From NCBI GenBank assembly GCA_021441665.1, contig JAGYYN010036444.1:1-24056 (forward strand): a DNA stretch of 24,056 nucleotides, in the 5' to 3' direction. Source of the stretch: Euplotes cf. woodruffi 2 WChen-2021 (Eukaryota; Ciliophora; Spirotrichea; Euplotida; Euplotidae). The stretch's first letter is position 1; the number at the start of each line of letters is the position of its first letter. Positions 10,663-20,668 of this stretch are shown here, piece after piece. Under the pieces are notes generated by a model. It worked only from the letters and a program-made list of their open reading frames with translations. It searched no databases and was not told the DNA's origin. Position numbers and translations under genes: made by a program.

Positions 10663-10784
10663 TGCGTACCACCGGAATCTGTGTGATTGCAGGGTATTGG
10701 TACTGCTAATTAACTTAAATAAATTATACTGCATCCCTATCAATCTGATACTGATGATGACGTGAATAGAATAAGTGGTACGCA
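10663..10784. repeat. Perfect 10-bp inverted repeat, 122 bp outer span
   Basis: TGCGTACCAC (10663-10672) and its exact reverse complement (10775-10784) enclose 102 bp of AT-rich DNA. The ends are not flanked by TA on both sides, so a standard Euplotes IES is not obvious. Confidence 0.5.
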
Positions 10785-10928
10785 TCTAGAATATGATAAT
10801 GATTAATTTTCATTCTCAAGAAGTGTGAAAGTAATATTCCTATTTCTCTATTTGCTTAATATAAATACTCAACATTGATAGAAATTTATAAATAGAGTAA
10901 TAAATTAAATTATTAGTAATTTGTAAAA

Positions 10929-12819
10929 ATGCAACGTAACACAAATTTTATGAAAGAATCAACGGGATGTTTTATATCAGCTGTTAATTATTTTAATTAT
11001 CTAATAGGGTCAATATCCGAATCAAATGAGCTAAATCTCGATGATCATGTTGATTTCGAAGGACTGTAAGTACCATTTCCACTTGAAATAACATAATAAT
11101 TTCGGGTTGTGAGTTATCCAGCTCTGCTGAGTGATTGTAATAGATAATAAACCGAATGCACTCAAATTTTTGCTCTAAATCGCTCTATATTCACTGTAGC
11201 TAATACTAGCCAAAGTTGATTTTATGCTTTTTAACAAGTAAAAACTTCGCATTTATTTGCAGAAAGTTTAGCTTATACATCTGTAAGGCAACTGCTATTG
11301 AATATTTGCATTTTGCACATTTGAATCACTCAAAATACCAGAAATTAGCTGTTTTACAATCAGAATGTAGAATCAAATTAAATGTTTTTATGATTAAATT
11401 TAAATGCTAAAAGTTGGAGTTTTTGATTTCTGATGGTTCTGATTACCGATGACTACTGTTTGCTTGGTTAATCCAGACGACGTTCATTAATTAATTGCTA
11501 AATTATCATTTGATTCATTGCCTAAATAAATAAAAATGGAGATGAATAATTGCCTTAGTGGTAATATTCTTCACTGAAAGAGTATATATAGCTAAACAGT
11601 CGCCTCCTTCTACAGTTTAGAAAATAAATTCAATGAAGGATTTATTTTATCTTTTGATTTTTCAAATTATTTTGAATAAAATTTGAGTTAATAATACGTG
11701 ATGATTACAAGTATAAATTTATGATCAGAAATTTAGACCTCAACTTAATATCTTCCCTTTAGATACTCGATGTTCGAGGAAAATAACTTCAAACCAGACG
11801 AAGAATTTAACTTCGATCAACGAAAGAACTGGGAAAAACGAGACTCTGAGAAAGTTATTCGGGAAAATATGACTGGAGCAAATTACAAGGCATACAACGA
11901 GACAAATATGCTCTTCCAGCAAGCTAATGGAATGGGGGATGATGAAATCTACGGGTACAACACAATCCCGTGCAACTCTATAATCCACAATGAAGAGATA
12001 CAGAGCATCCAGGGCGAGTTTAATACTATTAATCAGCTGCCTATTCAAGACTATGCAGAAGATCTCGATAAGCATAATAGCCAAAAGTATCAGGTTGCAG
12101 ATCCAATCAAGCTTTTCGCCAAAGAGGAGTCAAAAGAAGACGCAATCATCATTGTTGATAGCTCACATCGATCTTTGTTCGATGAAGAAGACGACAGCAC
12201 AGTAAAGCAAAGTACAAAACCATCTGAAGATCAAATCAAAACAATATCTGAAGTTGCTCAAAAATCAAAACTCAAAAAGAAATCAGACGATGAATCTTTT
12301 GAGTGGAATAACTTCTTGATCCGAAGAGCTTGCTTCCGAGGTCTCAGCGTGTACTACAAAAATAAGTTCGCAAAGACCAACGTATCTTGGCAAAGAAGAC
12401 GGGTGAATAAAAAGAAAAAAACTCCTATGCATGATTTAATCAAAGATTTTGCTATTGAAGAGTTTGGCCCGATTGTCGAGCGACTGAGCGAGTCCAAGTG
12501 GGTTTCATTCAGAAACATCCTGTACTCGATTCTTTTCTCCCACAGGTACAAGAAAACAGACGACTTCTTAGAAGGAGTCGACTTCAAGCTCGTGAGAGGA
12601 GTGTTGTACTCATACACAACCGATTCGAGAGTTGAATTGATGTCGAATCCTTACTTTTCACTTGTCGTTAGCAATTTTCTTGCAAAGGGCAAAGAAGAAT
12701 TCATTACTAGCAAAGTGAGGAACAAGCCCAACATGTACCAACAAGAGCTGAAGAGCGAATTGATTTCGCTCGAAGAGGAAGCAGACAGCTGCCTCAAGCA
12801 ATATAATTTCGTCGAGTAA
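10929..12819 (+). CDS. Unknown family, copy B (tandem paralogue of 9066-10241)
   Basis: Most of the protein is one exon, 11763-12819. Phase-compatible 5' exons are 10929-10968 and 11008-11065, giving 384 residues; keeping the 39-nt putative intron 10969-11007 as coding gives 397. The intron 11066-11762 is 697 nt, far longer than others here. The N-terminus (SESNELNLDDHVDFEGL, then YSMFEENNF) parallels copy A (EESVNIFDQDAFEEQ). The shared basic domain at about residues 215-340 has LIRRACFRG, YYKNKFAKTNVSWQRRR, NKKKKTPM, ILFSHRYKK and VLYSYTT. No TGA-Cys occurs in the large exon. The start is uncertain: an ATG at 11536, after a typical TAAATAAATAAAA leader, is an alternative first exon. Function unknown. 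Confidence 0.75.
11066..11762 (+). other. Unusually long intron (697 nt) of copy B
   Basis: It starts GTAAGTACC and ends CTTCCCTTTAG. The inside is AT-rich with no convincing exon. A short ATG frame at 11536 (MEMNNCLS before a GTAATA) could be an alternative first exon. It may contain an undetected germline-limited IES. Confidence 0.45.
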
Positions 12820-13160
12820 TAATTTTAATCGAAATGCAAATTCGGAGGGTCTAAATCTTGGGCTTTAAAAAAACTTAATTTATCATTTTTTGAGTTACGA
12901 AAATGAAAAATTGAATACAGTTGCACTAGCTATGAAGATTTACATATGTACAAATACTAATGACAAAATTGATTGTTTTTGTCTCCCATTTATCGCTAAG
13001 GTTGAAGTCTATTAAGATTTGAAATCTCAATCAAAATACTAATTGATAAAATATTTTTTAGTCTCTAGCAACGATTGATTAAATTACTTATTTTATTATT
13101 ATAAATATATCAAGGCTATTTAAATGAAATTTAAATTTAAAATTATTGTGGTAATTTAAA
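12820..13160. other. Spacer upstream of TBC1D31
   Basis: AT-rich DNA with no gene. A near match to the chromosome-breakage consensus (ATTGAAT core) lies at 12909-12918, about 90 bp after the stop of the preceding gene. Confidence 0.45.
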
Positions 13161-16100
13161 ATGGCATCTGTATCTGTTGTCAATTATTCTGGGAGAATAT
13201 TTAACAAATCGCAAAAGACAAGTCAAGACGGAAGACTTGTCACTGTAAACTACACAAGCTCAGAAAAAGATTCAGCTCTTAGTAAACAAAATATATTCAA
13301 AATCGTAAAAGCAAGAGGGGTTGCTTTTAATGACATTGGCGACCAATTTTGTGTATCCGATACTCGAGGGAGCATTATAAACTTTTACATTGATCAGAAC
13401 AGATACGTTTGAGTTGAGAAGCAGACGAAATCTAACGGAACGCTCGCATTTGTTTCAAATCCGAAGAACGAATGTTTGATTACAGCGAACTCCGATTTTA
13501 CAGCTTCAGTATATTCAAGCAAGGGGAAGCTTCAGCATACATTCAGAGGACACCGATCAGTCATCGATAAATTTTGAATGAACACCAAGCAAAGACTCAT
13601 AATGACAAAATCAAAAGACGTAATCAACCTCTGGGACAGAGATAAATACTCGAAGGCTAAATCGTTATTCCCACAGGATTGAAAATTTAAGGACTGTTGA
13701 TTCACTCCAGATGGATTAAAAATCTGTGCTTTAACTAGCCAAAATAAGGTTCTTTTCTGGAACGTCGGCAGCTACGACTTAATAACCAAAGGAATCGAGC
13801 TTTCAAAGAACACAAATTTTAACTGTGTCGCCTGCTCGACTAAATACCTGATATGAGGAGGAAAGAGCGCATTTTTAGTAATGGTTGATGTCGATGACTA
13901 CTTCACGAATAAAAACATTACTGAAAGCATCTTTAAACTTCCTGAAGAATACGACACTGGAGTAGATAAAATACAGTTTATTCGACGAAGTAAAAATGAA
14001 GAGTTCGATAGAACCAACCTCGCTCTTCTAATTAAAGGTCAACTAGTGATCCTTGAAGTCCCGAGCGATGAGATCACATTTGATGAGTCAAGGACTCTAT
14101 CGCAAGAGTCTTCGAGGAAGAAATTAAAGATAATAATGACGATTAAAATTCCTCATGTAATGATCCATAACTTCGACATCGACAGAAATGGAAAGTACGC
14201 ATCGCTGCTTACATCAGAAGGAGATGTAAGAGTCTATGATTTAGATGTTGTTGAAGAAAACCAAAAGGGAATGGCTTATCAAAAACTTTACTGATGCTCG
14301 AAAGAAGAATACGAAAGCATGTTGAATGATGTCTCCTATATTGATAGCAACATTTATATTTTGCAAAACGCACAGCTGCAAGAATCAAGCCAGTCGAGCC
14401 TGAATAAAGAAAATATACAGATCTTTTCAAACTCGGTGAATTGAACGTATGAAAATTCCAAAAATAAAAAGATCATAGATATTGAAGAAAGCAAAATATG
14501 AAGCTCTACAAATCAAAATTACATCGATGAGTCAGATGTAAAGAACGTTGATGAGTTTTTAAAGCACAATCAACAGAAAAGCCCAATAAATGTTCTTACT
14601 AATGGACAATCCACAGTAGACGGTACTCATAGGAAGCAAAATACCAGTCGGGTGGATGATCAAATTCCGACAAAAGATACGATAAACTCAGCAAATTCAA
14701 CATTTAAGAGAGCAACACAAGAAACCAAACCAATGAAGGTAGATTCAATATATTGCCCAGTTTACGGATCAGCAATGATGAATATCGACTTGTCTGAATT
14801 TAAATACGATAAGTTGCTATTTGTACTTAAAAAGTACAATGAATATCCTGAGAAGTACAGGTCAATTATATGGAGACAGCTACTTGGTCTCCCGCTAAGA
14901 AAAATAGAGTTTGAATCGTACATTCTTCAAGACCCTCACCCAGCTTATCTTGAAACTTACAAAAGAGTCGCTATTAAGTCTGCTGAGACTTATAATAAAG
15001 TTGTCAGATTTTGATCTGCCCTTTCTTACTGGTGACCACTCTTTGCAGAGATCGACTATTTGCCTGAACTTGTCCTGCCATTTATAAAGGCATTCAAAAA
15101 CGAAGATTTAATTTGATTCGAGGTCATCGTAAGCTTTTTAATGCAATACTGCCAGTTTTGGTTTGAAAGGTACCCATCTGACCCAATTCATTTATTAAAA
15201 ACCTCCATCGAACCTTTATTGAGAAAAGAATACCCCGAGGTAATCAATCATTTCGACGAGTTAGAGATCAGCTTATGAGACTGAGCATGGATGCTGGTTA
15301 AAAATGCATTCTCTAAGGTTTTATATCACAAGGACTGGCTAAAGCTATTCGATCATCTTTTCTCTAACTGTATTAAACCAGAGTTGATGTATTACTTCTG
15401 AGTTGCCTTTCTGAGCTCAATCAGCGATAAGTTATTTGCTATTTCATCAAAGGATCAATTAGAGCAAATACTAAGCACAAAGCATAAAATCGAGATTAAC
15501 GAAGTAATTAAGACCATGTTCAAGCTTTATACAAAATACGCAACAGATGATGAAATATTTGTGGGAATGACTGAAAATTATATCCCACTGCAAGGTGAAA
15601 ATTGCTACCCTTCGTTTTCGAACTACCCAGCAGAAAGTGTTGCGTATGCCCAAAAGGTTAGGTCATCTCGTATAAGCCAAGAGCAACTCACTCAGCAAAA
15701 AGAAAAAGAGTTGAGCGGACTTCGAGACAACATTTCAAAGTTGCTCCTCAGAGACAAACAGCAAAGAGAGCAATCAAAAATAATTGCTCAAAATGAACTG
15801 AGCTTATTCCAAAAAGAGAAATCGATGCTTGAAACGCAGATCATTGAAAAACTCCGTGAGCAAGATGAAAGAGCAGACTACCTGAAGCAGCTTGAGAGCA
15901 CTCTCAAGTCTTCCATCAGCAACCAAGAGTTCCAAAGGCAGATGGAGAAGCAAAGGCTGACTTATGAATACTCAGAAAGGCGGAGACTTGCTGAATACGA
16001 GCACAAAGCTCGAATGCACGAAGAAGAGCTCCGCAAGCTCGAGCAAAAGGCAACGCAAAGAGTCCTCGAAATGATCACTATCCGCGAAAAAGAAGACTAC

Positions 16101-17882
16101 CAGCGCCAGATCAGCCTCGAAGTAAACCACAGAATCAAAGAAGAGGAAGCGAGAGACCGAGCACTGATGGAGAAATGGAAGTTAGAAGATGAAGAAAGAA
16201 AGCTTCGCTCTGAAATCCAAATCCGCGAGAAAAATCGGCAAAGAGAGGTGCAGCTGTTTACTTACGACCGCCAGCGCATTGAAATGGAGCATAAGCTTCA
16301 TGAACTTGAAAAAGAGCTGTACGTAATGCAGCTTGAAAAACAGCGGAAGCTCAGACAAATCGAGGAAGACTATGCTCAAACGTCAAACCAGATCAAACTG
16401 GAGATGGGCAAAAAGAGCGACCTCGTTGAAATGATGGAAAGAACTGGACTAGCTGCTTACGAAGCCAAAACCAGAGAACTCTGCACTAAAAGCGATGAAA
16501 GGATTAAGGAAATCCAACGTCAAAAAGAACAGATCGAAAATGCACTCGAAGAGGAAAAAGAAGAGCAAAGACGACTTGAAAGAGCGATTGAAAAGAAACG
16601 ATTCGAAGAAGAGGTCATGAAGGTCAAACTCCTTGAAGACGCCAAGAGGAAGGAACAAGACATGCATATTGAAGCAATCCAAAAATCTATGGACGCTGAA
16701 CTAAAAGAACGCAATAGGCTGAATAACCAACTTTATTTTAAAGAAAAAGAACTGATCGAAAAGGAAAAATTCCAGGAATTATTGATAACAACAGATGATA
16801 ACTTGAGAAAAATGGAGGAAGATAAAATGGTCAAAGACAATATTAAATATAAGGAATCAATCGATCACGCAATTAACAAAGCCAGAGAACAGAGAGAAAA
16901 TAAACTTAAAGAAATCGTAAGAGATCGAGAATATAATTTCCAAGAATACACTGTTAAACGACATAATCAAATAAAAGAACAATATATTAAAGCACAAGAA
17001 GATCGAGCCGAGATCGAAGAAATCTCAGCAGTTTCCGATTCACCATACAAAGAGCAGTCTTCTGTGAGAAAAAGCCAAAATTATAAAGAAACAAGAGTGA
17101 TTGATGTTGAAAATACAAACCCCAATCGAAGAGTGATTTCACCTTCTGAATTCTCGAGTTCAATAAACCAAAAATACTTAAATAAAGATGTCTACGAGTC
17201 TTACAGTAAAGTCCCGCAGCACCAGAACTACAATCAAGGTTTCGGTCAGAGAAATGGAGTTTTAGTGCAGTCTTACCCGATTTCAGACCAAATAAACGGC
17301 TCGAGGGTCGAAATGAATCTCGAAGAAGAGCAAAGCCAATCTCAAGATGAAGACAGCGAGTACACTTCTCAAGACGAAAACAGCGTGATTCAAAGACACG
17401 AGAACACTAAAAATGCATTTGAAAACTATAAAAAGTCGATGGCAAGTGGGGAGAACTTTAATGGGTTCGACTATTCTCTCAGGTCAGGAGACTATTCGTA
17501 TTCAGGACTCCCAGTCAAAGACTCAACATTTGGGATGTACAACGAAGCGTATGAAGAAACGCATAACAGACATATGTACCCTGTTCCATTTGGCAGCATG
17601 GAAGGGCTTCCGCCAAATGATATGAATGACGTACGATCTCAAGTCCCTTACAAAGCAGGAAAGTTCTCGGAGTTTAGCTCACCGATAACAGAAGAAGATG
17701 AAGGCGAGTCGTCTATTTCATATGCAGATCGTAAAGGAATCAAGCAAAACCCACAGTTTCGTAATGTCGAATTTAGAAGTAACTCCTCAACATCAAATGA
17801 AGAAAGCTCAAATTATATGGACACATCTGAGATTTCGTCAAGCAGTATTTCTGAGTCTGAGAAGTCTCGGTATGGAGTGTAA
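13161..17882 (+). CDS. TBC1D31: TBC1D31 orthologue: WD40, TBC domain and long coiled coil
   Basis: One continuous frame of 1573 codons holds about fourteen TGA-Cys, all before residue 790. Residues 1-400 form a degenerate WD40 propeller (for example INLWDRD and FTPDGLKIC). Residues about 545-760 form a TBC domain, with YPEKYRSIIWRQLLGLP, then LICFEVIVSFLMQYCQFWF, in which the Cys of LICFEV is TGA and matches a Cys I recall at this place in animal TBC1D31. Residues about 840-1290 are Glu/Lys/Arg-rich coiled coil, followed by a Ser-rich tail. The domain order and the linker PSFSNYP-(A/V)-YAQ are as in TBC1D31/WDR67. In animals it is a centriolar-satellite protein that lacks a classical arginine finger and scaffolds basal-body and cilium signalling. 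The terminal GTG TAA overlaps a perfect donor (GT|GTAAGT), so the protein may continue into the next gene. Confidence 0.9.
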
Positions 17883-17907
17883 GTCAGTATTTATATAATT
17901 AATATAG
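17879..17907 (+). other. Putative 29-nt intron joining the TBC1D31 gene to the next TBC gene
   Basis: It starts GTAAGTCAG and ends TTAATATAG, contains the TBC1D31 stop, and splices in phase to SYGHKFHEMSINPFY. Its length equals that of intron 1 of the zinc-finger gene. Confidence 0.5.
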
Positions 17908-17932
17908 TTCATATGGACATAAGTTCCATGAG

Positions 17933-20494
17933 ATGTCGATAAACCCGTTCTACAGACCAAATCAAGAATACATCGACACCAAGACGTTAAAGAAAGTAAT
18001 TTAAATAATATTCTTTCAATTTATAGTGACAATTACAAATTTCCCGTTAGTTAATTAAAATTTACAAAATAAATATAAAAATGAACAACACAGGTAGACC
18101 TATGACTAAGTTCACGATTTACGATAAAATTTAATTATATAATTTTATAATAATTCCTGTATCAGTCTAAGAGAGTTAACGGGGGAGTTGGAGCAAAGAA
18201 AAAGTCGATTTGCACGACTCCTATCCGCCTAAATGCAATGAGTCGGAACTTCAGCAACAACTACACGACGAACTCGACTTTTGAAAATAGTTCACATTCA
18301 AAATTTTCGCAGTTTAAACTGTCAGACTGAGAATTTAAAAACAAATAGCAACATCTTAACTGTCCCAATGAAACGTAAAAATGTAACGAGTGTTGTAAAC
18401 CCTGAATTCAGGATGAGCACGAATGCTGAGTATTTGGCGTCCATAAGCGGTTTTAAAAGTGATTTTAAGCATACTCAAGCAAACAACGAGATTGTGATTA
18501 TAAATAATCCGAAAAACAAACCGCAAAGCTTCTTTCAGAGTCATGAGAAAGCCCCAAATAAGCAGAACGTCTTAAAACATAATCAAAGCATCGACATGTA
18601 TATGTCATGCACTCAGCGAGGCAAAGCTATTAGGAACGATGCAAGCCTTGAGAGCAATAGATTCCCGAAGAATTGCAAGAGGATGGAGTCGAACCAGCAC
18701 ATAACTCCTCGCTATAGAGAACGTAACTCAAGCATAGCTCACAAACTCAGCATCGACTCTGCTTCTTGGCTTAAGGAAAACTCAAATGACAATTATGTGA
18801 AGAAAAAGAAGCAAAATCTGCAGAAAAGCACAGTTGTAATGAAACTTGAAACTCAGTGAAGCTCAAATACAGCAAAGATCGGCATTAAAAGCATGTCGAA
18901 TCTGTCATTTATCGGTAAAGCTCAAACGAAAACAATGAACGAGTTGTCGAGTAAAAACTTTGATGGCAGAGCAAGTGTTTTTGAGTCAATTATCTACAGT
19001 CACCGCAAGACACCGACTTTTTATGATAATTCCTCGTTTATTAGCTGATCGAGAAACACACCGATGGCTAAACCGACTAAAAAGGAGGGAATTAAAGCAA
19101 GGTACATCAGAGGGCAGTATTCCTCTAAAAATGTTGAAACTCCTAATAGCAACAGCCAGACGAACTTGCTGACAGATTTTAAAAGTAACTACAAAATTGT
19201 GAAGATCAAGAACCACAGTGTTACTAAGCCACCGAAGTCTCGCTTTTTGAAGGAATACTACAACATGGGGTCAACACAAGAAACTTTGAAGGACCTGTTT
19301 CCTATCGAAGGCTTAGACAAGAACAAAAGCGACATTTCGAATGAAAAGATAGTCAAAGTCTGTAAGCAAAATTTTCAATTTAAAAATTATTGTTTTACTT
19401 AACGATATAATTTAGATGTTAGGTATTACTTTTGGATATTCTTAATACTTTTTATTTGTCTCTGCTAAAATCATTTCATAGCCCAAGCTGATCCTGTATA
19501 TACGAGTGAAGATAAAGAAAACAACAGTAGCCTAATCGTAGCTGAAAATCAGATACAAAAGGGGAATAAATTAGAGAAAGCAAGGGAATCTACAACAAGT
19601 CTGTTCTTTAAAGGCCTTAGCAAGTTCTTTTCGAAATCTTCATATCTCTGCAAATGAAGAGACGACACGAGGTTTAAGTGATGAGAAACTGCAGCGAATT
19701 GGATTGTCATGTCGGAGAACTCACCAAAAGATAAAATCGATGAACGGTACTATGAAGATGAGTACTGTAGAATTTTTGATGAACTCCACTCCTCGGCGAA
19801 GAAGAACAAGTACCAGCCGGTGAACTCAGAGACCAACTTGCATCTAGAAAAACGCAAAGTCAAAATTGAAGAGAACAAAACACAGATCATTAAAGATATT
19901 AATAGAACTTTTAACAAGAGCACAACATTTGGTGAAGGCACTCAAGGCCAAAGCCAGCTGATGGATGTATTAGAGGTGATTTCATTTAAATACACAGGAA
20001 TTGGATATGTACAAGGAATGAATTTCCTCGTTGCTGCTCTGCTTTACCATTCTTCTCCATTTGTGACATTAGGCTTAATGTCACATCTTCTTGAGAACTT
20101 ACAATTTTGAGATATATATGCTGAAAACTTAGTCGGAGTGCATTACCACAATAAAAAACTATGTGAACTTATGGGTCAATATTTACCAAAGCTATCTGAG
20201 CATTTAAAGCTCTACGATGTGAACATCGAGGTGTTTACAACGCAGTGGATTATCGATCTATTCAGCCACACAATTCCTCTTAATGAATACTATTTAATCT
20301 TTGACAGTTTCTTTAAATACGAATGGGCGTTTGTATACCGGCTGGTCCTGACTGTTCTTCACCAGATCAGCAAAGACATTATCGATCTTACTGACTGGAG
20401 CGAGATTCTCGAAGAAATCAAAGAAGCTGTATCGAGGGTGAATTGGAAATCGACTATTTACAATGCAAATTACAACTTTGCGAAACTCAAATAA
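17933..20494 (+). CDS. TBC-domain Rab GTPase-activating protein, with AAA-TAG frameshift
   Basis: The model has exons 17933-17995, 18166-19361 and 19482-20494, giving 756 residues. Introns are 170 and 120 nt, GT-AG and in phase. Residues 1-420 are basic, Ser/Asn-rich and disordered. A TBC domain spans about residues 470-750. It has the arginine-finger region (KDINRTFNKS) and the glutamine-finger motif (YVQGMNFLVAALL), so Rab-GAP activity is expected (family knowledge). TGA-Cys occur at 18325, 18857, 19048, 19657, 19678, 19681 and 20108. An AAA-TAG at 18343-18348 needs a +1 shift. The start is uncertain: ATG 18081 lies inside the first intron and leads to a dead end, while ATG 17933 lies only 50 bp after the TBC1D31 stop. 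The two genes may be one transcript. Confidence 0.75.
18343..18349 (+). other. Programmed +1 frameshift site AAA-TAG-C (second TBC gene)
   Basis: CEFKN-K meets TAG at 18346-18348. The +1 frame continues SNILTVPMKRK for over 300 codons. A short intron with donor GTCAGA ending at this TAG is phase-compatible but weak. Confidence 0.65.
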
Positions 20495-20668
20495 ATTAAT
20501 TATTTCTAAATAACCAACCGTCTTTGGTATTTTTATTCGGATGATTTTTGATTATTCAAAGTTTGATTTTAAATCTAAATTAGTCATTATTTTAGGTGTT
20601 TAACTCTAAAATTTGAGATTTTCAACTGAAACGCCAACCGCACAGTTGAAGCTATTTAATTTAATTGA

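Larger units (their letters stand above)
10242..10928. other. Spacer between the tandem paralogues, with a strong hairpin
   Basis: No protein gene is seen. It contains the hairpin at 10518-10560 and a separated perfect 10-bp inverted repeat, TGCGTACCAC at 10663-10672 and GTGGTACGCA at 10775-10784. The rest is AT-rich. Confidence 0.5.

Noticed and set aside
10588-10785. 65-codon minus-strand frame in the paralogue spacer
   Set aside because: No domain; it coincides with the inverted-repeat region and has no gene-like composition.
13161-15515. TGA read as Trp (Blepharisma-like code)
   Set aside because: Several TGA in TBC1D31 sit at hydrophobic sites that would also tolerate Trp, but the CCCH zinc ligands, CDACSSSNSTMCTKC and CGHC require Cys, and AAA-TAA shifts are a Euplotes hallmark.
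16182-16714. Minus-strand open frames inside the coiled-coil region
   Set aside because: They are Phe/Leu/Ser-rich antisense shadows of Glu/Lys-rich coding sequence.
18081-18134. Start of the second TBC gene at ATG 18081
   Set aside because: Its short frame ends at TAA, and none of its possible donors splices in phase to the exon at 18166; the 17933 exon does.
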